Positions 1 through 9,144 of a DNA stretch of 64,000 nt are shown here, in pieces. This stretch comes from Marinobacter lipolyticus SM19. GTDB lineage: Bacteria > Pseudomonadota > Gammaproteobacteria > Pseudomonadales > Oleiphilaceae. The stretch is taken from positions 141,214 through 205,213 of the forward strand of contig NZ_KE007327.1 of NCBI RefSeq assembly GCF_000397065.2, read 5' to 3'. Within the stretch, counting starts at the first letter, position 1. The number at the start of each line of letters is the position of its first letter. Below the pieces are notes generated by a model. That model was not told where the DNA came from, searched no databases, and was given only the letters and a program-made list of their open reading frames with translations. Both the position numbers and the translations under genes were made by a program.

Positions 1-464
1 AAATGATCGCCATTGTGTGGTTCGTTGAGGCGAGGGTCCAACCAGCCGAAGCTGCCGGACTGCGACAAGGTTGTCCATGTTGGCTGATCGAGCTGATCGG
101 ATTGGGTAGCCTCGTTTTCTGGAAGCTTTGGTGCGTTAGGCAGGTCTTTCCAGCTGGGGCTTGCAACATTCACCTCAACTGCATCGCGGCTAAACCGCAG
201 AAACTTCTCGCCCTCTGTCCCCAGCACCGTCACGCTATCGTCACCCTGGTAACGAAGTAGGATGGCGGGCCGCGGTGCGTCCAGTATCAAAGCTCTGAGA
301 CCCTGGATGTCCGGCTGGCTGGTAATGCTGGCCTTGACGAATCCCTCGGGAACTTCGTCGACCTCTGGTGCTCCGTGTGCTCCTGCCAGCCCGGAGGCTG
401 ACAGGAGGAGCATTCCGGACATAATCAGGGCAGTCATGGCTGGTAATGTTTGTTCGCTTTTCAT
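1..464 (-). CDS. Secreted protein of unknown function, C-terminus cut by window edge
   Basis: The reading frame opens at an ATG at 464 and is still open at the left edge after 154 codons. The N-terminus (MKSEQTLPAMTALIMSGMLL, then a small-residue stretch ending LAGAHG) has the charge, hydrophobic core and small residues of a Sec signal peptide, so the product is probably exported. The mature part starts acidic (APEVDEVPEGF) and contains a segment comparing values (RPAILLRYQGDDSVTVLG) and WLDPRLNEP near the cut. I do not recognise the family. It lies 23 bp downstream of the kelch copper oxidase gene on the same strand and is probably co-transcribed with it, which suggests a joint extracytoplasmic role. 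Confidence 0.8.
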   Translation of the reverse strand, partial: MKSEQTLPAMTALIMSGMLLLSASGLAGAHGAPEVDEVPEGFVKASITSQPDIQGLRALILDAPRPAILLRYQGDDSVTVLGTEGEKFLRFSRDAVEVNVASPSWKDLPNAPKLPENEATQSDQLDQPTWTTLSQSGSFGWLDPRLNEPHNGDH

Positions 465-487
465 CCACTAACTCCCTGAGGTCAGAT

Positions 488-2719
488 TTACAGATTCGCG
501 AGCGTTGACTCGATGATTCCATCCTCAGTGGTGGTTGTGGTTTCCGAGTCATCGGCGGGAGCCATGCATTCAAGGCCCTCATTGACGACTGTGATCGGAG
601 CCGATTCCGACGGAACGCGTCCTTCTTCTGTGTCCTTACTGACGAAAAGCATGTACTCGCCAGCAGGCACCACATTGTGATTGTCCGGCATGGTCAGAGT
701 CACTTTGTTTCCTGGCTTATGCTCGAGTACCAGCTCGATTGCACGCTGGTCGCTGTCGACCAGGTGGGTCATGACCGTGCGCCGAATCAACAGTGCTTTG
801 TCGATCTCATCAGCCTGGTCGACGGTGACGTTGAAGCGGTCGCCAATCGTCAGATTGCGCGGTGCGCTCTTGATAACCGGGCGATCATTGCGCATGGCAT
901 AAGGTGGCGTGTAGATCTCGAAGCTCGGATCCCGGCCGTCATAAGGCGCCAGCCCGAAGTCCTGGAGGTCTACGAATGTCAGGTACGCGGTGTTGATGGG
1001 CGAGTGCCCGGCAATCATCACCCGGCCGTCCTGCATCAACACGGCAGTGTTGTGATAGGTGCGGGCACGATTACCCATGGCCATCTCGGTCCAGGTGCTG
1101 GTTTCCGGATCGAACCGCTCGGCGGTGCGGATAGGGCCTTCCAGACCCGGGGCTGCGACACCGTCGCGGTCACCGCCACTGAAGACCATCACGCTGCCGT
1201 CTGGCATAAGGACATTGGTTCCGTACCAGCGGGGCTGGTTCAGGGGGCCGGTCAGGCGCGACTCATAGTCAATCTGGTCACCGTTGGTGGAGATCAGGTC
1301 GATGCGACTCTGGTCGGTAGGCACGTAGCCACCCGGATTGGTTAACAGAGCGTAGCTCGGCACACCACCGGCGGTCAGCAGCTCAACGTCCGTGTAAGTA
1401 CCGTCGGCATTGGGTTTCAGCGGCAGCATGGTGGATGAGGTGGAACCACGCATGCCGCCAGCAATGGCCATTTTCAGATCTTCCTCGGTAACGTCAAGAT
1501 CGGCACCGCTTTCCAGCAAATCCGCAGGCGATTCAAGGACGCCGTCAAGCAGGGACGAGGCCTGATCCAGAGAGGCATTCGTGATGTTCAGGGTACTGCT
1601 AAGCTCGGCAAGGCCCGCTTCGTCCAGCCGCAGGGGCAGGCCGGCATATCCGATATCGGTCCAGCTCTGGGTTTCGGGATTGAAGCTGGCTGCGATGTTC
1701 CACAGCGCCTGGTCGTAACCCTGACCGAACGGATTGAACGCCTGGCCACCGGCATTGTAGAACACGTGGCCGTTGGGCAGCAGGTGCATCCTCGGGTACA
1801 GCGGCAGAGAACGATCGGCGGTAGACGGGTTTTGTGTCCAGGTGCCGGCGCACGGGTTGTAGGTTTCTGTCTGTACCACGTTGCGACCGCTGTTGAGAGG
1901 GTCCTCCGGGTACACCGGCTTGATCAGCTTCGTGACACCACTGGCGACAAACAGCTCACCACTGCCCATGGTAACGACCGAGGGGTACCAGCGACCGTAG
2001 GTCATGTCGCCGCTTTGGCTCCAGGTGTTGGTCTCTTCGTCAAAAATCCGTGAATTCTTGATGCCCTCGAGCTCAACCAGGCCAGCCTCGGTGTAATAGT
2101 CTGTGCCGCCTACGGCCATGACATTGCCATTGGCTAGGCCGATAACGTCTGAGCAGAACAGCGCACCGTCGTTTTTGCTGGTGTCGTCGGCATCAGAAAG
2201 GGCACCGTCCAGCAGAGTTTCGCTGTCGTTGCCGTCGGGGTTGGCGCCGGCATCCAGCGGGGAGGGCTTGAGCCAGGACGGGGAGTCGTTCTTGTCGAGT
2301 GACAGGACACGAGACTGGTCGTTGACGGACACCTGGCCAAATTCTTTGACGATGGAGAGTTCCACGTTCTCGGTGCCTTCCAGGGCATTCAGGTAAAGCA
2401 GACGGCCGTCCTTGAGCAGTGCCATGGTGCCGGCGGCTGGCTTGCACTCGTCCGTGCCGTCTGCACGGGGAAGGCATTTTTCGTCGGTTTCGACCGCCTC
2501 ACCCTCGACCGTGATGGTTGGCTCAGCGAAGGGGGCACTGAAGCGACCTCTTGGATCGTAGCCTTCCTGAAGGGTTGGTTCGCTCGACTCTACAGTGGTG
2601 TCATCTGATGATCCGTCCAGCAGTCCGCCGAGAAGGCCTGCGTTGACTGTGGCCGATCCAGCGGTGAGCAACAGCAAGGAGCCGGTCGCAGTCAGAAAAC
2701 GGTTGGGTAATCGGGACAT
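488..2719 (-). CDS. Secreted galactose-oxidase-like radical copper oxidase (kelch propeller + DUF1929)
   Basis: 743 residues with a signal peptide (about 1-27), a kelch-type beta-propeller and a C-terminal Ig-like DUF1929 domain (about 605-725). By alignment from memory with galactose oxidase and GlxA, every copper and cofactor residue seems to be present: Cys189 (ALFCSDV) and Tyr245 (GRWYPS) for the Cys-Tyr crosslink, the axial Tyr555 and ligand His556 (ARTYHNT), and His652 (VMTHLVDSDQR). Such enzymes oxidise primary alcohols or aldehydes with O2 to give H2O2; the substrate cannot be read from sequence. Two features differ from the fungal enzyme: an acidic insert at about 130-180 and an alpha-helical insert at about 360-425 between blades. 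The start has a clear CAGGAGAA Shine-Dalgarno (SD) site. The neighbouring secreted gene downstream is probably in the same transcript. Confidence 0.85.
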   Translation of the reverse strand: MSRLPNRFLTATGSLLLLTAGSATVNAGLLGGLLDGSSDDTTVESSEPTLQEGYDPRGRFSAPFAEPTITVEGEAVETDEKCLPRADGTDECKPAAGTMALLKDGRLLYLNALEGTENVELSIVKEFGQVSVNDQSRVLSLDKNDSPSWLKPSPLDAGANPDGNDSETLLDGALSDADDTSKNDGALFCSDVIGLANGNVMAVGGTDYYTEAGLVELEGIKNSRIFDEETNTWSQSGDMTYGRWYPSVVTMGSGELFVASGVTKLIKPVYPEDPLNSGRNVVQTETYNPCAGTWTQNPSTADRSLPLYPRMHLLPNGHVFYNAGGQAFNPFGQGYDQALWNIAASFNPETQSWTDIGYAGLPLRLDEAGLAELSSTLNITNASLDQASSLLDGVLESPADLLESGADLDVTEEDLKMAIAGGMRGSTSSTMLPLKPNADGTYTDVELLTAGGVPSYALLTNPGGYVPTDQSRIDLISTNGDQIDYESRLTGPLNQPRWYGTNVLMPDGSVMVFSGGDRDGVAAPGLEGPIRTAERFDPETSTWTEMAMGNRARTYHNTAVLMQDGRVMIAGHSPINTAYLTFVDLQDFGLAPYDGRDPSFEIYTPPYAMRNDRPVIKSAPRNLTIGDRFNVTVDQADEIDKALLIRRTVMTHLVDSDQRAIELVLEHKPGNKVTLTMPDNHNVVPAGEYMLFVSKDTEEGRVPSESAPITVVNEGLECMAPADDSETTTTTEDGIIESTLANL

Positions 2720-2826
2720 TGTGTTCTCCTGATCTTGTTATTGTGCAAAAGGGGCCAATTTTGGTCCCTCTCGGGGTACGGATCAGGTTTCAATTAAGAT
2801 TCATCAAATGTAAAAAAAGGTGAAAT

Positions 2827-4845
2827 TTAATGTTCCAGGTCGCCGAGCAGGGCGCTCAGGGTGGCTTTGCCTTTTTTCTGGTTTGCCTCGACATCCAGAT
2901 CGCCCAGGCCTTCCCATTTCAGGTCTTCGTCCGGTAATTCATCAAGGAAACGGCTGGGAATGGTTTCGATCTTCTCCCCGTACTGTTTGCGCTGGGCAGC
3001 GTAGGTGAGAGTCAGGGTCTCCCGCGCGCGGGTGATGCCTACGTACATCAGCCGTCGCTCCTCCTCAATGTTGCCTTCTTCAATGCTGGCGCGGTGAGGC
3101 AGGATTTCCTCCTCCAGTCCCATGATAAACACGTGGGGAAATTCCAGACCCTTTGAAGCGTGCAGGGTGAGCAGCTGGACCTTGTCGCTGTCGTCTTCTT
3201 CTTCCCGCTGTTCCATCATGTCCCGGAGAATCAGCTTGCTGATAGCATCTTCGATGCCGAGCTCATCGGCGGTGCCCTTGCCGTCATCGAGCATGCGCTG
3301 GATTGACTCCACCAGGTACCAGATGTTCTGCATGCGGCGTTCCGCCTGTTTGGGCGTGCCGGAATGCTGGTGCAACCATTCCTCGTATTCGATGTCGGTA
3401 AACAGCTGTTTAATCACCGGTATCGGATCTTCCCGGTGCAGGCGCTCGCAGATGTAGTCGACCCAGTGGGCGAAGCGTCGCAACCGGTCCAGGCCCTTCT
3501 CGGTAACGTGGGTTTCCGCCCCCATATCACCGAGCGCCTTGAAGAGACTGACGTTGCGGGCCCGGGCGTAGTGGCTGAGCTGTTCGAGCGTCCGCGGCCC
3601 GATTTCCCGGCGCGGCACGTTCACCACTCGCAGGAACGCCGCATCGTCATCCGGATTGATCAGCAACCGCAGGTAGGACATGGCGTCCTTGATCTCGTTT
3701 TTCGAGAAGAACGACTGACCACCGGAAATGCGATAGGGAATTTGATAGGCCTGTAGCTTCATTTCCAGCAATCGTGACTGGTGATTGCCGCGATAGAGAA
3801 CGGCGAAGTCCTTGAAGGCAAGGCCCTTTTTCAGCTTCTGGTCGAGGATCTCGGTGGCCACGCGGTCGGCTTCCGCATCCTCGCTGCGACAGCGGACGAT
3901 GCGGATTTCTTCACCGATGGTATGATCGCTCCAAAGGGCTTTTTCGAATGCGTGGGGGTTATTGGCGATCACTGTGTTGGCACTGCGCAGAATTCGCCCG
4001 GTGGAGCGATAGTTTTGCTCCAGCTTGACGATCTTCAGGCTGGGGAAGTCTTCCTTGAGCTGCGCCAGGTTCTCCGGCCGTGCGCCACGCCAAGCGTAGA
4101 TAGACTGATCGTCATCCCCGACGACCGTAAAGGCAGCCCGCTGGGCGACCAGCAGCTTGACCAGTTCGTACTGGCACACGTTGGTGTCCTGATACTCGTC
4201 CACCAGCATGTAGCGAATCTTGCGTCGCCATTTCTCCAGTACGTCCGGGTGGGTGCGGAACAATTGCACTGGCAGCAGAATCAGGTCATCAAAATCAACG
4301 GCGTTGTAGGCCTTGAGGTACTCGTTGTAACGCTTGTAGATAAGGGCAATGCGTTGCTCGCGCTCATCCGCGGCCTTGCTCCAGGCTTCTTCCGGTCCGC
4401 GCAGGGCGTTTTTCCAGGAAGAAATGGTCATCTGGATGTCGGAGAGTTCATCGCCGGCGTCGGCGCTGTCGTCCCGCATCATCAGGTCCTGTAACAATGC
4501 CTTGGCATCCTCGGCGTCAAAGATTGAAAAGCCGGGGTGGTAGCCCAGGTGCGGGTGTTCCTCCCGGATCATGTTCAGGCCGAGATTGTGGAAAGTGGAC
4601 ACGATCAGCCCGCGGGTCTGTTTTCGGTCTACAATGCGCCCCACCCGCTCTTTCATCTCCCGGGCGGCCTTGTTGGTAAAGGTAACGGCGGCAATGTGTC
4701 GTCCAGGAATACCTTTCTGTTCAATCAGGTAGGCTATTTTGCGAGTGATAACGCTGGTTTTGCCGCTGCCCGCACCGGCCAGAACCAGCAGGGGGCCTTC
4801 GGCATAGCGCACCGCTTCATGTTGTCGGGGGTTGAGTTTGTTCAT
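2827..4845 (-). CDS. rep: ATP-dependent DNA helicase Rep
   Basis: 672 residues, essentially the length of E. coli Rep (673). This is a UvrD/Rep superfamily 1A 3'-5' helicase that helps replication forks pass bound proteins. Motifs in order: Walker A GAGSGKT (Lys29), DEYQDTN (motif II), GDDDQSIYAWRGA (motif III), NYRSTGRIL (motif IV), LLTLHASKGLEF (motif V) and MYVGITRA (motif VI). The C-terminus is short, like Rep and unlike UvrD, which has a longer tail. It ends just before a T-rich stretch on the minus strand. The gene is divergent from the REC/GGDEF/EAL gene, with about 100 bp between their starts. Confidence 0.96.
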   Translation of the reverse strand: MNKLNPRQHEAVRYAEGPLLVLAGAGSGKTSVITRKIAYLIEQKGIPGRHIAAVTFTNKAAREMKERVGRIVDRKQTRGLIVSTFHNLGLNMIREEHPHLGYHPGFSIFDAEDAKALLQDLMMRDDSADAGDELSDIQMTISSWKNALRGPEEAWSKAADEREQRIALIYKRYNEYLKAYNAVDFDDLILLPVQLFRTHPDVLEKWRRKIRYMLVDEYQDTNVCQYELVKLLVAQRAAFTVVGDDDQSIYAWRGARPENLAQLKEDFPSLKIVKLEQNYRSTGRILRSANTVIANNPHAFEKALWSDHTIGEEIRIVRCRSEDAEADRVATEILDQKLKKGLAFKDFAVLYRGNHQSRLLEMKLQAYQIPYRISGGQSFFSKNEIKDAMSYLRLLINPDDDAAFLRVVNVPRREIGPRTLEQLSHYARARNVSLFKALGDMGAETHVTEKGLDRLRRFAHWVDYICERLHREDPIPVIKQLFTDIEYEEWLHQHSGTPKQAERRMQNIWYLVESIQRMLDDGKGTADELGIEDAISKLILRDMMEQREEEDDSDKVQLLTLHASKGLEFPHVFIMGLEEEILPHRASIEEGNIEEERRLMYVGITRARETLTLTYAAQRKQYGEKIETIPSRFLDELPDEDLKWEGLGDLDVEANQKKGKATLSALLGDLEH

Positions 4846-4944
4846 CCGCGCATTCTACACCAGCAAGAGTTGCTGTACCTTGACGATCTATCGGCTATTC
4901 TAGGTAGGACGGATGTGGTTCATCATGGAAATCGGGCGCCCTTA

Positions 4945-6681
4945 ATGACACTGCCAATGGAAACAATGAGTTCCGGCCAGGTTCGCTTGCTGGTATTGAC
5001 GCCGGAATACACGGATTTTCTGTGGCTGGAGTCACTGCTAGGCTGCGATCGCGAGCTGTTACCAGACATGGTCTGGTGTCCGGACCTGATCGACTGTGAT
5101 GACCTGATTCGCAACACGCATTTTGATGTCATTCTCTGGGATTGCGTGTTCCATGGGGATTCCGAAGTCTCATTTCTGCAGTATCTCAACGCCGCCAGTA
5201 ATGACAAATCCATACTGGCACTCAGTGCGGATCCCAGTGCCGAGCGCGCTTCCGAGTTAGTGGCCAGTGGCGCTGCTGATTACCTGTGCCGCCAGACGTT
5301 GGATGCCTGGAGCCTGGCGCGGGCGGTGAAATGCCTGTGGTATCGGGAGCAACTGACGGAATCCGCCCATGGCCATTTCGGCCGTGAAGTGGCCAGCGGT
5401 GTGATCAACCGGGATCTGTTTTTTGATCGGCTCCAGCAGGCCCTGTTGCGGGCTGAACGGGGTGGCCATCGATTGGCCCTGTTACATCTCAATCTGGATG
5501 ATTTTCGCAGTTTCAACGAATCATTCGGGTACCAGAAAAGTGACTTGCTGGTGATGAAACTGGCAGAACGGTTACGTCACAGTCTCCGTCGCGTGGACTC
5601 GCTGATGCGCATTGGCGGTGATGAATTGGCTGTCATCGTCGAGAAAGTGGAAGATTCTCTCGACATTACCCAAATTATTCGAAAGGTGGTCAATGCCCTG
5701 GGTGATCCGGTCACGGTGGATGGCCAGAATGTGGTGGTCAGTGCCAGCCTGGGTGTGGCGACCTATCCGGAAGCGGGAGACACTCCGGAGAACCTGATGC
5801 GCCGGGCCAACCGGGCGATGTTTGAAGCCAAGCGCGATCCGGGTACCAGTTACCGCTTTTACGACCGGCAACTGCATATCACGGCCGGCCACCAGTTGCG
5901 GCTGGAGGCGGATTTACGCAATGCGCTCAGGGGCAAGGAGCTTGAGCTTTACTATCAGCCACGTATTGATCTGGCGACCGAAGAGGTGCGTGGCGTGGAG
6001 TGCCTCTTGCGTTGGAATCACCCTGAACGTGGACTGGTGTCGCCGGAGGAATTTATTCCTGTGGCCGAGCGCAGCGGGCTGATCGTGCCGATCGGTTATT
6101 GGGTGATCGAGCAGGCCTGCAAGCGCCTTCAGGAATCGGCGGAGCTGGGCTTCCCGGGGCTGGTATTTGCAGTCAATCTGTCGTTCCGTCAGTTTCACGA
6201 TCGCAAGATGACAGAAACCATCTTTCGCATTATTTTCAATGCCAACATTGATACCAGCCTGCTGGAGCTGGAGCTGACGGAAAGCGCGATGATGCACGAT
6301 CCCGAGTATGCCCAGCGCTGTCTGCGTGAGCTCAATCAACTGGGCATCAGCTTTGCGCTCGACGATTTTGGCACCGGTTTCTCGTCCCTCAGCAATCTAC
6401 AGCACCTGCCCATCTCTCTGGTCAAGATCGACAAGTCCTTCGTGCAGGAGCTGGGGCATTCCGCAGACGCCGAGCACATTATCCGCGCTATCATCAGTCT
6501 TGCCCATAGTCTTCAGATCAGCGTGGTGGCAGAAGGGGTGGAGACCGAGGGGCAACTGGAATTCTTGCGCCAACAACATTGCGATGAGATTCAGGGCTAC
6601 TACTACGCCCATCCCATGCCCTGGCAGGATCTTGTGCATTTCCTGACCAACCGTGGCCAGGCCGCTTGCCTGCAGCGATAA
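4945..6681 (+). CDS. REC-like/GGDEF/EAL cyclic-di-GMP signalling protein
   Basis: 578 residues from the ATG at 4945. The frame is open further upstream, but only antisense to rep. Residues 11-130 look like a receiver domain: Asp66 sits at the phospho-acceptor position, but the acidic pocket and the usual Lys are not evident, so it may not be phosphorylated. The GGDEF domain (about 155-310) has GGDEL at 224-228 and an I-site-like RRVD at 215-218. The EAL domain (about 325-570) keeps the key motifs: ECLLRW (Glu352), a NLSFRQF segment, ELELTES, DDFGTG at 473-478, KIDKSFV and AEGVE. The likely net activity is c-di-GMP phosphodiesterase. As I recall, Pseudomonas aeruginosa also has a GGDEF-EAL gene next to rep, so this is probably its orthologue. 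Confidence 0.85.
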   Translation: MTLPMETMSSGQVRLLVLTPEYTDFLWLESLLGCDRELLPDMVWCPDLIDCDDLIRNTHFDVILWDCVFHGDSEVSFLQYLNAASNDKSILALSADPSAERASELVASGAADYLCRQTLDAWSLARAVKCLWYREQLTESAHGHFGREVASGVINRDLFFDRLQQALLRAERGGHRLALLHLNLDDFRSFNESFGYQKSDLLVMKLAERLRHSLRRVDSLMRIGGDELAVIVEKVEDSLDITQIIRKVVNALGDPVTVDGQNVVVSASLGVATYPEAGDTPENLMRRANRAMFEAKRDPGTSYRFYDRQLHITAGHQLRLEADLRNALRGKELELYYQPRIDLATEEVRGVECLLRWNHPERGLVSPEEFIPVAERSGLIVPIGYWVIEQACKRLQESAELGFPGLVFAVNLSFRQFHDRKMTETIFRIIFNANIDTSLLELELTESAMMHDPEYAQRCLRELNQLGISFALDDFGTGFSSLSNLQHLPISLVKIDKSFVQELGHSADAEHIIRAIISLAHSLQISVVAEGVETEGQLEFLRQQHCDEIQGYYYAHPMPWQDLVHFLTNRGQAACLQR

Positions 6682-6728
6682 GCCGCTGTACCTTTGCGCT
6701 TTGATCCAGAAAGCATCACAGAGGTTGC

Positions 6729-9071
6729 ATGAACAGTATCTCCAGGCGAATCGCCGAAGAGCTCGGCGTACGCGAGCAACAGGTAAATGCCACCGTCGCC
6801 CTGTTGGATGAGGGTGCCACCGTTCCATTTATTGCCCGCTACCGGAAAGAGATCACCGGCTCGCTGGACGACAGCCAGCTGCGTAATCTGGAAGAACGCC
6901 TGCGTTATCTGCGCGAGCTGGAAGACCGCCGATCCACGATCCTGAACAGTATCGAAGAGCAGGGCAAGCTGACTGACGAGTTGCGCGCCAGTATCAGCGA
7001 GGCGGACACCAAGAATCGCCTGGAAGACCTGTACCTTCCCTACAAGCCCAAGCGCCGCACCAAGGCTCAGATCGCCAAAGAAGCCGGCCTCGAGCCGCTG
7101 GCGGATGCCCTCTATGACGATCCGAACCTGGACCCGGAAACAACCGCGGGCGCTTACGTCAACGCTGAAGCCGGTGTGGCGGATACCAAGGCGGCCCTGG
7201 ACGGCGCCCGTTATATCCTGATGGAGCGTTTCGCCGAGGATGCCGAACTGCTGGGCGCCCTGAGGAATTTTATCTGGCAGGACGGCCAGCTCAAGGTCAC
7301 GGTGATCGAAGGCAAGGAAAACGAGGGCGCCAAATTTCGTGACTACTTTGATCATGTCGAGCCCCTGAAAAAAGTGCCGTCCCACCGGGCTCTGGCGATT
7401 CTGCGGGGGCGCAACGAGGGAATCCTGGGGTACTCCATTGTAGTGGGTGACGTTGCGGATGACCGCCGTCAGCCACATCCGGCGGAACAGCGCATTGCCG
7501 CTCGCTGGAACATCCGTGATAACGGTCGCGCCGCCGACAAGTGGTTATCGGACGTGGTGCGCTGGACCTGGCGGGTGAAGTTGTCGACCCAGATTGAGAC
7601 GGACCTGATGGCTCAGGTGCGGGAAGCGGCCGAGACTGAAGCCATCAACGTGTTTGCCAACAACCTCAAGGATTTGTTGCTGCTGGCGCCGGCCGGGCCG
7701 CGCCCAACGCTGGGTCTGGATCCGGGGCTTCGAACTGGCGTCAAGGTAGCGGTCATCGATGGTACCAGCCAGGTAGTCGGTCATGGTGCGATTTTCCCTC
7801 ACGCCCCCAAGAACCAGTGGGAGCGTTCTATCGAACAGCTGGCAGCCTGGTGTCGTGAATACAAGATCGAGCTGATTGCGATTGGCAACGGCACTGCCTC
7901 CCGGGAAACCGAGAAACTGGTGGCGGATCTGTGCAAGAAATACCCCGAGCTGAAGCTGGCCAGAATTGTGGTGAGCGAATCCGGAGCATCCATATACTCG
8001 GCGTCCGAGTTTGCCTCGAAAGAGTTGCCGGATCTGGACGTGACCATTCGTGGCGCTGTTTCGATCGCACGTCGCCTTCAGGACCCGCTGGCGGAATTGG
8101 TCAAGATCGAGCCCAAATCCATCGGTGTCGGGCAATACCAGCACGACGTTTCTCAGGTACAGTTGGCTCGCAGTCTGGATGCGGTGGTGGAGGACTGTGT
8201 AAACGGCGTGGGGGTGGATCTGAATACGGCGTCCGTTCCGCTGCTGGCACGGGTCTCTGGCCTGAACCAGAGCATTGCCCAGAATATCGTTGATTTCCGC
8301 AATCAGAACGGCGTCTTCCGCAACCGCAAGCAGTTGCTGAAAGTCTCCCGTCTTGGCGATCGTACTTTTGAGCAGGCTGCGGGCTTCCTGAGAATTGCCA
8401 GCGGTGAGAATCCCCTGGACCGGTCGTCAGTGCACCCGGAAGCCTATGGTGTGGTGGAAGCCATCGCTGCGAAAAACAACCGAAAGGTCGAGAATATCAT
8501 CGGCGATTCGGCGTTCCTGAGGTCACTGAACCCGCAGGATTATGTTACCGAACAGTTTGGTCTGCCGACGATTAAGGATATTATTTCCGAACTGGAAAAG
8601 CCCGGTCGCGATCCCCGCCCGGAATTTCGTTTTGCCAGTTTTGAGGACGGAGTGGAAACCCTGGGCGATCTCAAGCCGGGCATGGTGTTGGAAGGCTCCG
8701 TCACGAACGTCACCAATTTCGGGGCGTTTGTGGATATCGGTGTGCATCAGGACGGTCTGGTACATATTTCTGCGCTGTCCAACACTTTTATAAAAGACCC
8801 TCGTGAGGTGGTGAAAGCGGGGGACATCGTCAAGGTCAAAGTGATGGATGTGGACATCCCCCGCAAGCGGATTGCCCTGTCCATGCGTATGGACGACCAG
8901 CCTGGTGAGAAGGCTGACAATAAGGCCGGCGGCTCGGCGGGCCGGGGCCGGAGTGAGAGCCGCTCTGGTGGTCGCGACGGGCGCGCCCAAAGTGGGCAGC
9001 AACCGCAACAGGGTGCCATGGCCGGCGCGCTGGCCCAGGCGCTGGCCTCGGCTCGGAAAGGCGGTCGTTAA
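6729..9071 (+). CDS. tex: Transcription accessory protein Tex (S1 RNA-binding)
   Basis: 780 residues, a cytoplasmic nucleic-acid-binding protein of the Tex/YhgF family. The N-terminal helical domain begins near [16 protein letters not shown] YqgF/RNase H-like domain sits in the middle ([16 protein letters not shown], about residues 330-345). Helix-hairpin-helix segments follow ([14 protein letters not shown] and [17 protein letters not shown]). A C-terminal S1 domain covers about 647-720 ([20 protein letters not shown]). The last 50 residues are rich in Gly, Arg, Ser and Gln and probably disordered, extending the RNA-binding surface. It starts 47 bp after the GGDEF/EAL gene and is followed by a perfect 9-bp stem before gshA. 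Confidence 0.96.
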   Translation: MNSISRRIAEELGVREQQVNATVALLDEGATVPFIARYRKEITGSLDDSQLRNLEERLRYLRELEDRRSTILNSIEEQGKLTDELRASISEADTKNRLEDLYLPYKPKRRTKAQIAKEAGLEPLADALYDDPNLDPETTAGAYVNAEAGVADTKAALDGARYILMERFAEDAELLGALRNFIWQDGQLKVTVIEGKENEGAKFRDYFDHVEPLKKVPSHRALAILRGRNEGILGYSIVVGDVADDRRQPHPAEQRIAARWNIRDNGRAADKWLSDVVRWTWRVKLSTQIETDLMAQVREAAETEAINVFANNLKDLLLLAPAGPRPTLGLDPGLRTGVKVAVIDGTSQVVGHGAIFPHAPKNQWERSIEQLAAWCREYKIELIAIGNGTASRETEKLVADLCKKYPELKLARIVVSESGASIYSASEFASKELPDLDVTIRGAVSIARRLQDPLAELVKIEPKSIGVGQYQHDVSQVQLARSLDAVVEDCVNGVGVDLNTASVPLLARVSGLNQSIAQNIVDFRNQNGVFRNRKQLLKVSRLGDRTFEQAAGFLRIASGENPLDRSSVHPEAYGVVEAIAAKNNRKVENIIGDSAFLRSLNPQDYVTEQFGLPTIKDIISELEKPGRDPRPEFRFASFEDGVETLGDLKPGMVLEGSVTNVTNFGAFVDIGVHQDGLVHISALSNTFIKDPREVVKAGDIVKVKVMDVDIPRKRIALSMRMDDQPGEKADNKAGGSAGRGRSESRSGGRDGRAQSGQQPQQGAMAGALAQALASARKGGR

Positions 9072-9097
9072 CCGGCGCGCCGATACCCATTCCACAG

Positions 9098-9127
9098 GCG
9101 GGTACCGCTCACGAGGCTGGTACCCGC
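9098..9127 (+). terminator. Hairpin between tex and gshA
   Basis: Perfect 9-bp inverted repeat gcgggtacc/ggtacccgc with a 12-base loop, followed by only three T residues. It may terminate or attenuate tex transcription. The short T tract makes intrinsic termination uncertain. The gshA SD (GCAGGAG) begins a few bases later. Confidence 0.5.
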
Positions 9128-9144
9128 TTTAGCAGGAGTCATTC

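Noticed and set aside
4537..4944. An upstream extension of the GGDEF/EAL gene
   Set aside because: It is antisense to rep and has no homology to receiver domains; the ATG at 4945 is the natural start.
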